From an uncultured Clostridia bacterium (lineage in GTDB: Bacteria > Bacillota > Clostridia > Oscillospirales > Acutalibacteraceae): a stretch of DNA of 64,000 nt. Location: contig CAMNST010000013.1 of the NCBI GenBank assembly GCA_946555465.1, positions 1-64,000 on the forward strand. Direction: 5' to 3'. This document shows, piece by piece, positions 1 to 9,063 of the stretch (within the stretch, counting starts at the first letter, position 1; every line of letters starts with the position of its first letter). The notes beneath the pieces were generated by a model. It saw only the letters and a list, made by a program, of their open reading frames with translations. It had not been told where the DNA came from and searched no databases. A program made the translations under genes and the position numbers.

Positions 1-2
1 AC

Positions 3-3000
3 AATTTCAAACTCTTTGAAAAATATCCGACATATACCTTCTCTTTTGAAGGTACATACAGATATGAATTGATGCAGGAATATTATCCTGAACTTTTTGA
101 AAAGATGAAAGAATATGTTAAGCAGGGCAGATGGAATGTCTGCGGTTCGGCTTTTGAAAACGGTGATGTAAATGTTCCGTCACCCGAAGCACTTTTCAGA
201 AATATCCTTATCGGAAATTCTTATTTTGATAAAACTTTCGGCAAGCGTTCCTGCGATATTTATCTGCCCGATTGTTTCGGTTTCGGCTGGGCGCTTCCGA
301 GCATTGTCGCACACGCAAATCTTATGGGTTTTACCACGCAGAAACTTGCATGGGGCAGCGCATACGGAATTCCTTTTGATATCGGTAGATGGCAGGGCGT
401 AGACGGCAATGAAATCTATGCCAGCACAAATCCTCATGATTATTATTTTACGCTGAAAAAACTCCGCGACTGGGATTTTGTTCAGAAAAAGTTTAAAGAA
501 AACGAAAAATATGATCTTGACTGGACTTATATTTTTCACGGTATCGGCGATCGCGGCGGTGCGCCTGAGGAGGCAACTGTTGCTTTCGTTGAAAATGAAA
601 TAAAGAAAAACAGCAGCAGTGATATTGAAGTTGTTGCTGCCGCTGCAGATGAAATTTATCATGATATAGATGAGAAGTTTTCCGATGAACAGAAAGCAAA
701 ACTTCCTGTCTGGAAAAATGAACTTGTAATGCAGAATCACGCTGTCGGCGGATATACATCAAGGGCAATCGGCAAGCGCTGGAACAGAAGGTGCGAGGAA
801 TTGGCGGATATGGCAGAACGTGCAGGCGTTATGTCTTCCTATTTCGGTACTGCCGATTATAACAGAGAAGGGCTTACGCGTTCGTGGAAAAGATTTATCG
901 CCCATCAGTTTCATGATGATATCCCCGGCACTTCCTGCCAGCGTGTTTACAGACGTTCGTGGAATGATTATGCAATATCAATGAACCAGTTTACAAGTGA
1001 ACTTGACGGCAGCATGTCTTCTTTCTCAAATCTTATGAAAACCGATTTGTGTGCAGGAATACCTGTTATGGTATTCAATCCGGTGGAAGCGCAGCGTCAT
1101 GGTGCCGTTACAGTAAGGCTCAGCGGAATAGAAGAACCTTATGTGCGTGTTTTTGATGAAAGCGGAAAAGAGGTTATGAGTCAGGCCGGAAGTATAAAGC
1201 ATGATGAACTGGAAGTTGTATTTATTGCAGATGTAAAGAGTTTCGGTGCAAGAGTTTATTATGTAAGAACGAGCGACAGACCATGTTCTCTTCAGAGCAG
1301 TCTTTCAATAAACACCGATAATGTAATGGAAAATCAGAAATACATAGTTTCTCTTAACAAAAACGGTGATATCACTTCCATTATTGATAAAGAGCAGGAT
1401 GAACTTGAAATCCTCAAAGAGCCTGTAAGCCTCGGTTTATTTAAATATACCGGTTCAAAAGACTGGCCTGCATGGGAAATGAATTTTAAAGAGGCAAATA
1501 AAAATGCCGACAGAATTCCTGCCCTTTCAACAGTTACTATTCTGGAGCAGGGTCCGGCAAGAGTTGCTTTTGAAGTTGTTCAGAGAGATGGCAGAAGTGT
1601 TTTCAAAAATATTATTGCGCTTACAGATGGCAGCGATGTTGTTGAAGTATATTCTGAATTTGTATGGCGCTCTCTCCGCACAATGGCAAAAAACAAGTTT
1701 TCATTTACAGCCAAAAATCCGAAAGCAACATTTGACCTTGGATTAGGTGCGATTGAACGCGAAAATATGAGTGAAAAACTCTTTGAAGTTCCTGCACAGA
1801 AATGGGTTGATTTAACCGACAAATCAGGCGAATTCGGTGTTTCCGTTATCAGTGAATGCAAATACGGCTGGGATAAATTTAACGATAATACGCTCAGAAT
1901 GACTGTTCTTCATACCCCGAAAAGGAATTACAGAATTGATTCTATGCAGTCATTTATGGATCTTGGTCTCAACCGTTATTCATATGCAATTTACAGCCAT
2001 AAGGGAAGTGTCGGTGCCGATACACAGATTGAGGCGCGCAAGTTTATTCAGCCTATGACTGCTTATATCTGCAAAAAGCATAACGGAGTTCTCGGCAGTG
2101 AATATTCTTTCTGCAGTGTCTCGAATAATGATGTTATAATCCGTGCAGTAAAAATGGCTGAAGACAGTGATGAAATCGTTATCCGTCTCGGTGAAGGAAC
2201 GAAAAAAGAGATTAAAGATTTTACGCTTTCCCTTGGTGAAGGCATTGAAAGTGCAAAAGAAATTTTTGCAAGCGAGGAATACAGGGACGAGGCAGTGGTT
2301 AAAAATGGATGTCTGGTTACCGATTTTAAGCCTTATGAAATAAAATCGTTTTCTCTTAAACTGAAAAAGCCGCAGGTAAACGGCAGCAAAATCAGAAGTA
2401 TTCCTTTTGATATCGGCTTTGATAAATCTATTATCACAAAGCAGGGTGAAACCGCTGATTTTGAATTTACAATTCCTTATGAAATTATACCTGACAAGTT
2501 TTCTTTCAATCAGATTGAATTTGCTGTTAATAAAGACAAAAATAATGCACTTGTATCAAATGTTCAGACAATAAATATTGATGACGATACGGAAAAACTT
2601 GTTTTGCTCTGTGCATCACTGAAAAATGATAAAACAGCCGAATTTTTAGTGGATGAAAAAGTTAAGAGATTTAAAATAAATTCCTGTTTTGAGGATTTTG
2701 CTCATTGGGATTTATATGATTTGGAAGAAACCGCGTATATAAAAACGGGCAAACTTGCCTATGAGGCAACCCACTGCCACAGAAACGGAAAAGACTGTGT
2801 TGCAAAGGGAATGTATTTTTATCTTGCCGAAATTTATGTTAAAGGTGCGAAAACCGTTATGCTGCCGGACGACAGCGATATTGTAATTATTTCTGCAAGC
2901 AAGGTGAACAGCGTTTCTGCAACCCTTGCAACGCCTACATATGATGAAGTAAAACCAAGATTGTTTAATTTCAGTCTGACCTTTAAAGAAAAAATATGGT

Positions 3001-3116
3001 ATTATTATAATAAATGCGTATGGACCCTCGGCGACAGAGATAATTTTATTTCCAATAACAATAACGGAAAAAACGGAAAAAGAAAGGAAACCAAACACGC
3101 GCATATCAGTGTTTAA
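3..3116 (+). CDS. Glycoside hydrolase family 38 alpha-mannosidase, 5'-truncated by window edge
   Basis: Frame is open from nt 3 (NFKLFEKYPTYTFSFEGTYRYELMQEYYPELFEKM), so the listed TTG at 69 is not the true start; GH38-like motifs DIYLPDCFGFGWALPSI and RFIAHQFHDDIPGTS. Confidence 0.88.
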   Translation, partial: NFKLFEKYPTYTFSFEGTYRYELMQEYYPELFEKMKEYVKQGRWNVCGSAFENGDVNVPSPEALFRNILIGNSYFDKTFGKRSCDIYLPDCFGFGWALPSIVAHANLMGFTTQKLAWGSAYGIPFDIGRWQGVDGNEIYASTNPHDYYFTLKKLRDWDFVQKKFKENEKYDLDWTYIFHGIGDRGGAPEEATVAFVENEIKKNSSSDIEVVAAAADEIYHDIDEKFSDEQKAKLPVWKNELVMQNHAVGGYTSRAIGKRWNRRCEELADMAERAGVMSSYFGTADYNREGLTRSWKRFIAHQFHDDIPGTSCQRVYRRSWNDYAISMNQFTSELDGSMSSFSNLMKTDLCAGIPVMVFNPVEAQRHGAVTVRLSGIEEPYVRVFDESGKEVMSQAGSIKHDELEVVFIADVKSFGARVYYVRTSDRPCSLQSSLSINTDNVMENQKYIVSLNKNGDITSIIDKEQDELEILKEPVSLGLFKYTGSKDWPAWEMNFKEANKNADRIPALSTVTILEQGPARVAFEVVQRDGRSVFKNIIALTDGSDVVEVYSEFVWRSLRTMAKNKFSFTAKNPKATFDLGLGAIERENMSEKLFEVPAQKWVDLTDKSGEFGVSVISECKYGWDKFNDNTLRMTVLHTPKRNYRIDSMQSFMDLGLNRYSYAIYSHKGSVGADTQIEARKFIQPMTAYICKKHNGVLGSEYSFCSVSNNDVIIRAVKMAEDSDEIVIRLGEGTKKEIKDFTLSLGEGIESAKEIFASEEYRDEAVVKNGCLVTDFKPYEIKSFSLKLKKPQVNGSKIRSIPFDIGFDKSIITKQGETADFEFTIPYEIIPDKFSFNQIEFAVNKDKNNALVSNVQTINIDDDTEKLVLLCASLKNDKTAEFLVDEKVKRFKINSCFEDFAHWDLYDLEETAYIKTGKLAYEATHCHRNGKDCVAKGMYFYLAEIYVKGAKTVMLPDDSDIVIISASKVNSVSATLATPTYDEVKPRLFNFSLTFKEKIWYYYNKCVWTLGDRDNFISNNNNGKNGKRKETKHAHISV

Positions 3117-3124
3117 CTTTAGTG

Positions 3125-4507
3125 ATGAAATATAAATTCAACAATAACTGGACCACCGATAACGGCGGTGTTGATTTAAACAGCAAAGAGGTTGACAGGT
3201 ATATTCTTGTAACTCCGAGTGAAAATCAAATTCGCCTTGCCGAAAAGCCTTTCTATTGTTTTATTCATTTCGGTATGAATACGGCAACGGCAAGAGAGTG
3301 GGGAACAGGTAGTGAAACGCCGTCTGATTTTACCATAAAATCAATAGATGCTGCACAGTGGGTCAAAACAATAAAAGCAAGCGGTGCAACAGGTGTAATT
3401 CTTACCTGCAAGCATCACGACGGCTTTTGTCTCTGGGAAAGTGATTATACCGATTTTTCGGTTAAAAACTCTGCTTTTCAGGGTGATATCGTAAAAATGG
3501 TTTCTGATGAATGCCATAAGCAAGGCATTGATTTCGGTGTTTATCTGTCACCATGGGATATGCATGATGAGCGCTACGGCACAGAAGCATATAACGATTA
3601 TTTCTGCAATCAGTTGACCGAACTTTTAACAAATTACGGCGAAGTTTTTGAAGTGTGGTTCGACGGTGCAAAAGGCTCAAATGCAGTTAAGTTTGAATAT
3701 GACTGGGAAAGATACTATGCCATTATCCGCTCTTTGCAGCCCAAGGCAAACATTGCCATATGCGGCCATGATATCCGCTGGGTGGGCAACGAGGGCGGAA
3801 AAACAAGAAAAAGTGAGTACAGCGTTGTTCCGAGTTGCCTTTGCGATGTTGAAAAAACCATGAAAAACAGCCAGCAGGATGAAAGCCAGGCCTCTTCTCT
3901 TCAGAAATATAAATCAACAGATGAAGACCTCGGTTCACGCAAAGTGCTTGAAAAAAATGCTTATCTTTCGTGGTATCCTGCAGAAGTTGACGTTTCCATC
4001 AGAAAAGGCTGGTTTCATTCAGATAACGAGAATAAGACAGTTAAATCTTCAAAAAAACTTTTTTGGTTATATCTTAACTCAGTCGGAAAAAACTGCACTT
4101 TTCTTCTTAATGTTCCGCCTGCCGCCAATGGTGTTATCCATAGCAAAGATGTCAGGTCTATGAAAGGTCTCGGCAAAAAAATAAAAGCACTTACCGAAAA
4201 TCCGATTTTGATTGATAAACCCGGCAGACTTTCTGACGATAACGGCTATATCGACTTTAATTTTGACAGGGAAAGAAAACTTAATTATGTCATTCTGAAA
4301 GAAGATATTTCTTTCAGCCAAAGGGTTGAAGCCTTTGATTTGTATATCAGAAAATCAAACGGAACGTTCAAAAAAGTTTTCGGCGGCACTGTTATCGGGT
4401 CGCAGAGAATTGTTTGTGTCAAAGGTAAAAAATGTGTCGGGGCAAGGCTTGTTATCAGACAGAGCAGAAGCAATCCCGTAATAAAGTCAATAGGCTTTTA
4501 TGAATAA
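3125..4507 (+). CDS. Alpha-L-fucosidase (GH29)
   Basis: FIHFGMNTATAREWG, ILTCKHHDGFCLWESDYTDFSV, GVYLSPWDMHD and EVWFDGAKG are GH29 signatures; ATG at 3125. Confidence 0.9.
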   Translation: MKYKFNNNWTTDNGGVDLNSKEVDRYILVTPSENQIRLAEKPFYCFIHFGMNTATAREWGTGSETPSDFTIKSIDAAQWVKTIKASGATGVILTCKHHDGFCLWESDYTDFSVKNSAFQGDIVKMVSDECHKQGIDFGVYLSPWDMHDERYGTEAYNDYFCNQLTELLTNYGEVFEVWFDGAKGSNAVKFEYDWERYYAIIRSLQPKANIAICGHDIRWVGNEGGKTRKSEYSVVPSCLCDVEKTMKNSQQDESQASSLQKYKSTDEDLGSRKVLEKNAYLSWYPAEVDVSIRKGWFHSDNENKTVKSSKKLFWLYLNSVGKNCTFLLNVPPAANGVIHSKDVRSMKGLGKKIKALTENPILIDKPGRLSDDNGYIDFNFDRERKLNYVILKEDISFSQRVEAFDLYIRKSNGTFKKVFGGTVIGSQRIVCVKGKKCVGARLVIRQSRSNPVIKSIGFYE

Positions 4508-4554
4508 ATACAGATAAACAAATTATTAAATATTTATTAAGGAATATATTGCTA

Positions 4555-4584
4555 TTGACAATATATTGCATTCAGGTTTATAAT
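4555..4584 (+). promoter_or_regulatory. Sigma-A type promoter for the GH25 gene
   Basis: TTGACA (4555-4560), 18-nt spacer, TATAAT (4579-4584), RBS aaaggag before ATG 4609. Confidence 0.65.
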
Positions 4585-4608
4585 TATAAACTATAAAGGA
4601 GTGGTTAT

Positions 4609-7600
4609 ATGAAAAAAATTATGTCAGTAATTATTTCACTGATAATGGTTTTCTCACTGAGTGTCGGTTCGGCATTCTCTGCATTTGCTGGTGAGAAAAT
4701 TTTCGGCGTTGACGTTTCTCAGTTTGACGGCGAAGTGAATTTTGTTGATGTAAAAAACAACAATAAAAACTTTGTAATGATAAGACTCGGCTGGTTCGGA
4801 ACATCATCGGGTGATCATGTTGATGACCGTTTCTGGCGTAATGTTAAAGAAGCATATGATGCAAAGTTAGACTTCGGCGTTTATCTTTACAGTTATGCTT
4901 TTAACGAAAAAGAGGCTAAGCAGGAGGCAGATTTTGTTATCAGAACTCTGTCTCAGATGGATGAGAAATATCTTGAATATTTCACTCTTCCCGTTGCTTA
5001 CGATATTGAAGACAGCACGATTGCACCATACGGCAAAACCCAGATTACCAAAAATATGGTTGCTTTCTGCAATGATATTAAAAATGCCGGTTATACCCCT
5101 ATGGTATATGCAAATGTAAACTGGTATGAAAACTATATTGATATCAATACTGCTGTTAAGAATAATTATAAAATCTGGTGCGCTTCATGGTATAATACCC
5201 CGAATCTCAGCCAGTCAAAATACACAATCGGAAACACAGGCGTTAATGCCGATATGTGGCAGTATACCGAGGGTGAAAATAACGCAAAAGATTTTGATGA
5301 AAATGTTATTTTCAATGCAGAAACTTTCGTTAAACCTCTGCACCACAGTGTAGGCACTGCCATTAAACCTGCCCATAACATTCATGTTGAAACAACACCT
5401 GCAACTCTTGAAAAAGACGGAACAATTATTACAAAATGCAGCGATTGTTCTTACGCTGTTACAGAAACAATTTACCGTCCGACAGGCATGAACCTCGGAA
5501 GAACTTCTTATGAATATACCGGTAAAGATATCGGACCGGGTGTAACTGTAACAGATGCGAGCGGCAAAAAACTTGTATATAAAACAGATTATACACTTAC
5601 CTATGCAGCAGGCAGAACCAATGTCGGCACATATGGTGTAACAATTAATTTTATCGGCAAGTATTCAGGTTCAAAAACTTTGTATTTTGATATTACTCCT
5701 AAAACTGCAGATAAATGCACAGCAAAATTGTCTGCAGAAGAATATGCTTATACCGGCAGTTCTATCGGACCTGGTGTAACCGTAACCGATGATACAGGCA
5801 GAAAACTTGTTTACAAAACAGATTATACGCTTACTTATGATCAGGGCAGAATTGAACCGGGAAGATATCAGATAAAGGTAAATTATCAGGGTAACTACAG
5901 CGGCTGGGATTTACTTTTCTTCACAATTAATGAGCCTGTTAAGGTGAATGCAAAACTCTCTGCAACATCCTATGTATACACAGGCAAGGATATCGGACCT
6001 GGTGTAACCGTAACCGATGAAAACGGCAAAAAACTTACGTATAAAACAGATTATACGCTTACCTATGCAGCAGGCAGAACAAATGTCGGCAGATATGGTA
6101 TAACCGTAAATTATATCGGTAAGTTTGCAGGAACACCAAGCGAAACACTCTATTTTGATATTACTGCAAAACCTGCATCACAGTGTACTGCAAAACTTTC
6201 AGCAACAGAGTACGCATATTCAGGCAAAGAAATCGGACCGGGCGTAAGCATTACTGATAACACAGGCAGAAAACTTGTTTACAGAACAGATTATACGCTT
6301 ACTTATGATCAGGGCAGAAAAGAGCCGGGCAGATATTCTGTAGTCGTTAACTATATTGGCAACTACAGCGGAACTCAGACGCTTTATTTCACAATTAAAG
6401 ACCCTGCTAAACTCACAGCAAAACTGTCTGCAACATCCTATGTATACACCGGCAAGGATATCGGACCTGGTGTAACCGTAACAGATGCAAACGGCAAAAA
6501 ACTTACGTATAAAACAGATTATACCCTTACTTATGCACAGGGCAGAACCAATGTCGGCAGATATGGTATAACCGTAAATTATATCGGTAAGTTTGCAGGA
6601 ACACCAAGCGAAACACTCTATTTTGATATTACTGCAAAACCTGCATCACAGTGTACTGCAAAACTTTCAGCAACAGAGTACGCATATTCAGGCAAAGAAA
6701 TCGGACCGGGCGTAAGCATTACTGATAACACAGGCAGAAAACTTGTTTACAGAACAGATTATACGCTTACTTATGATCAGGGCAGAAAAGAGCCGGGCAG
6801 ATATTCTGTAGTCGTTAACTATATCGGCAACTACAGCGGAACTCAGACGCTTTATTTCACAATTAAAGAACCTGCTAAACTCACAGCAAAACTCTCTGCA
6901 ACATCCTATGTATACAGCGGTAAAGATATCGGACCGGGTGTAACCGTAACAGATGAAAACGGCAAAAAACTTACTTATAAAACAGATTATACCCTTACCT
7001 ATGCAGCAGGCAGAACCAATGTCGGCAGATATGGTATAACCGTAAATTATATTGGTAAGTTTGCAGGAACACCAAGTGAAACACTCTATTTTGATATTAC
7101 TGCAAAACCTGCATCACAGTGTACTGCAAAACTTTCAGCAACAGAGTACGCATATTCAGGCAAAGAAATCGGACCGGGCGTAAGCATTACTGATAACACA
7201 GGCAGAAAACTTGTTTACAGAACAGATTATACGCTTACTTATGATCAGGGCAGAACAGAGATCGGCAGATATTCTGTAGTTGTTAACTATATTGGCAACT
7301 ACAGCGGAACAGAGACTTTGTATTTCAATATAAATGATCCTGCCAAACTCACAGCAAAACTTGCTGCAACATCTTATGTTTACAGCGGCAAGGATATCGG
7401 ACCTGCGGTAACCGTAACAGACGGTGCAGGCAAAAAACTTACTTATAAAATAGATTATACACTTACTTATGCACAGGGCAGAACAAATGTCGGCAGATAC
7501 GGTGTAACCGTAAATTACATCGGCAAATACAGTGCTGTTCCAAGTGAAACGCTTTATTTTGATATCACACCCAAATCTGCAGACAAATGCAGTGCAAAAC

Positions 7601-8379
7601 CATCTACATGGTCCTATTCCTATTATTACACAGGGGATTCGATTGGCCCCGGCATAACCGTAACGGATGATACCGGCAGAAAACTTGTTTATAAAACAGA
7701 TTATACCCTTGTTTATGAAGAAGGCAGAGTAGATGTAGGAAGATATTATATTAAGGTAAATTATCAGGGCAACTATACAGGCAGCCAGACAATTTATTTC
7801 TATATCATTCCGGGTAAGGGCCAGTTCAAATCTGTTCTTCCGCTTAACGAAGGCTTTATTGTAAATTGGTACAGCGGAGGCGGTGTAACACCTGAAAGCC
7901 AGATCAGCGGTTATCAGATTCAGTACAGCCGTTACAGCGATTTTTCAAATGCAGCAACCCTTACATTCGGCACTTCGGATGAAGATTACTTCTCAAGTTA
8001 TTCTACATCAAGATATAAAATGGGTTCAAAAGTAAAATACTATGTAAGAATCAGAACCTTTACAGACCTTGTGATTGACGGCAAGTCAACAACCCTTTTC
8101 TCAGGTTGGAGCGATGCCAAAAATGTTACAACCGCGGGCCCGGTAACAAAAGCGTGTCCAAACAACAGTCACAGTATGGTAACAGGCAATTCCGGCAAGT
8201 GGTTCAACAGCCTCGGTGAAGCAGATATTTATGCTAATGAGGTGGCTCAATATTGGGGCAATCTCTATGAGAGCGGCGAAATAACATGGGAAGAATATAC
8301 GGAAAACTGTCCTTACGGATATGAGGCATGGTCTTGCCGTGACTGCGAAAAGTGGACCATAAATTTCAAATACGATTAA
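4609..8379 (+). CDS. Secreted GH25 lysozyme/muramidase with ten tandem C-terminal modules, Fn3-like segment and Cys-containing C-terminal domain
   Basis: Signal peptide MKKIMSVIISLIMVFSLSVGSAFSAFAG; GH25 motif FGVDVSQFDGEVNFVDVKNNNKNFVMIRLG; repeated IGPGVTVTD..GKKLTYKTDYTLTY..GRTNVGRYGITVNYIG. Confidence 0.88.
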   Translation: MKKIMSVIISLIMVFSLSVGSAFSAFAGEKIFGVDVSQFDGEVNFVDVKNNNKNFVMIRLGWFGTSSGDHVDDRFWRNVKEAYDAKLDFGVYLYSYAFNEKEAKQEADFVIRTLSQMDEKYLEYFTLPVAYDIEDSTIAPYGKTQITKNMVAFCNDIKNAGYTPMVYANVNWYENYIDINTAVKNNYKIWCASWYNTPNLSQSKYTIGNTGVNADMWQYTEGENNAKDFDENVIFNAETFVKPLHHSVGTAIKPAHNIHVETTPATLEKDGTIITKCSDCSYAVTETIYRPTGMNLGRTSYEYTGKDIGPGVTVTDASGKKLVYKTDYTLTYAAGRTNVGTYGVTINFIGKYSGSKTLYFDITPKTADKCTAKLSAEEYAYTGSSIGPGVTVTDDTGRKLVYKTDYTLTYDQGRIEPGRYQIKVNYQGNYSGWDLLFFTINEPVKVNAKLSATSYVYTGKDIGPGVTVTDENGKKLTYKTDYTLTYAAGRTNVGRYGITVNYIGKFAGTPSETLYFDITAKPASQCTAKLSATEYAYSGKEIGPGVSITDNTGRKLVYRTDYTLTYDQGRKEPGRYSVVVNYIGNYSGTQTLYFTIKDPAKLTAKLSATSYVYTGKDIGPGVTVTDANGKKLTYKTDYTLTYAQGRTNVGRYGITVNYIGKFAGTPSETLYFDITAKPASQCTAKLSATEYAYSGKEIGPGVSITDNTGRKLVYRTDYTLTYDQGRKEPGRYSVVVNYIGNYSGTQTLYFTIKEPAKLTAKLSATSYVYSGKDIGPGVTVTDENGKKLTYKTDYTLTYAAGRTNVGRYGITVNYIGKFAGTPSETLYFDITAKPASQCTAKLSATEYAYSGKEIGPGVSITDNTGRKLVYRTDYTLTYDQGRTEIGRYSVVVNYIGNYSGTETLYFNINDPAKLTAKLAATSYVYSGKDIGPAVTVTDGAGKKLTYKIDYTLTYAQGRTNVGRYGVTVNYIGKYSAVPSETLYFDITPKSADKCSAKPSTWSYSYYYTGDSIGPGITVTDDTGRKLVYKTDYTLVYEEGRVDVGRYYIKVNYQGNYTGSQTIYFYIIPGKGQFKSVLPLNEGFIVNWYSGGGVTPESQISGYQIQYSRYSDFSNAATLTFGTSDEDYFSSYSTSRYKMGSKVKYYVRIRTFTDLVIDGKSTTLFSGWSDAKNVTTAGPVTKACPNNSHSMVTGNSGKWFNSLGEADIYANEVAQYWGNLYESGEITWEEYTENCPYGYEAWSCRDCEKWTINFKYD
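5488..7811 (+). repeat. Ten tandem ~78-aa protein modules, alternating A/B types; central 468-bp higher-order DNA repeat
   Basis: A-B pairs start at 5947, 6415, 6883 and 7351, each 468 bp apart; long identical stretches at DNA level. Confidence 0.9.
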
Positions 8380-8434
8380 CATTGACAATTTAATATTGAT
8401 GAAATTCGTGTCGACAAATTTCATCGTGTATAGC

Positions 8435-8468
8435 AAAAAACTGTCTGATTTTTGTCAGACAGTTTTTT
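8435..8468. terminator. Bidirectional intrinsic terminator between the GH25 gene and the convergent minus-strand small gene
   Basis: AAAAAACTGTCTGA-tttttg-TCAGACAGTTTTTT. Confidence 0.8.
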
Positions 8469-8523
8469 GTTTTGTGCCAAATTAAATATGGCTGATGATT
8501 GATTTAACAGCCGTTTTTGACCT

Positions 8524-8799
8524 CTATTTTTTCAGCATATGCTGCATATGTAAATAGCATTTGTCGGAAAATGCGGTCAGTTCTTCCGTGTAATCCAGCG
8601 CATCTTCGATTGCCATACAGAGCAGGTCGTAGTTTTTGTTGTTATACGCCTCAAGTTCAACACAGCACCCCTGCAGAACATTCAGCAGTTCAATTTTGTT
8701 GGAGAGAATCTCCAGCCTGTCGTTCAGTTGATTGTGCATTTTGAAAAATTCATGCAAATCTTTGCCCTCAATGTCATACGAATACGTTTTTTCAGTCAT
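8524..8799 (-). CDS. Hypothetical 92-aa protein, predicted mostly helical
   Basis: MTEKTYSYDIEGKDLHEFF...; minus-strand RBS aagggggtc upstream of ATG at 8799; the listed upstream start (8847) lies inside a terminator hairpin. Confidence 0.6.
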   Translation of the reverse strand: MTEKTYSYDIEGKDLHEFFKMHNQLNDRLEILSNKIELLNVLQGCCVELEAYNNKNYDLLCMAIEDALDYTEELTAFSDKCYLHMQHMLKK

Positions 8800-8820
8800 T
8801 TTTATGACCCCCTTAAAAAT

Positions 8821-8847
8821 AAAAAATGCGCAGCCGAAGCCGCGCAT
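8821..8847 (-). terminator. Intrinsic terminator in the leader of the small gene (possible attenuator)
   Basis: Minus strand: AUGCGC-GGC-UUCG-GCU-GCGCAU-UUUUU. Confidence 0.8.
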
Positions 8848-8864
8848 AAAAATGCATGACTCCG

Positions 8865-8990
8865 TTAGCCGCGAAGCAAATTAAATAACACATCTTAATA
8901 AATAAGCACGTGAAATAAGAGCATGCATTTTTTACAAAATAAAAACACGTGCTTTAATTATAAGATGTATTTAATTCACTTCGCAACTAA
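8865..8990 (-). ncRNA. Candidate structured RNA/leader: long imperfect palindrome
   Basis: gcgaag (8871-8876)/cttcgc (8979-8984); aagcacgtg (8904-8912)/cacgtgctt (8946-8954); intervening AT arms also largely complementary; lies between a minus-strand promoter and terminator. Confidence 0.5.
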
Positions 8991-8991
8991 A

Positions 8992-9020
8992 AATATAACA
9001 TAGATATGCAGTGTTGTCAA
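8992..9020 (-). promoter_or_regulatory. Sigma-A type promoter firing into the palindromic region
   Basis: Minus strand TTGACA (9020-9015), 17-nt spacer, TATATT (8997-8992). Confidence 0.7.
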
Positions 9021-9027
9021 CAAAAAT

Positions 9028-9063
9028 AAAAAGATGCATTCTTAATATGAAATGCACCTTTTT
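9028..9063 (-). terminator. Intrinsic terminator after the radical SAM gene
   Basis: Minus strand aaaaaggtgcatt-tcatattaag-aatgcatcttttt; overlaps the stop codon. Confidence 0.65.

Noticed and set aside
180-740. Minus-strand ORFs (180-740, 493-768) and other shadow ORFs opposite long + genes
   Set aside because: They overlap strong GH38 coding sequence, lack RBS and recognisable motifs, and look like antisense shadows. The same applies to similar ORFs across the window.
5488-7811. Tandem repeat as a possible CRISPR array
   Set aside because: 468-bp in-frame coding repeats with no short repeat-spacer pattern; they are protein modules.
8848-8990. The 126-bp palindrome as an insertion-sequence relic or MITE
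   Set aside because: Not excluded, but no clear target-site duplication was seen, and the close fit with a promoter, terminator and RBS favours a functional leader. Copy-number search is needed.
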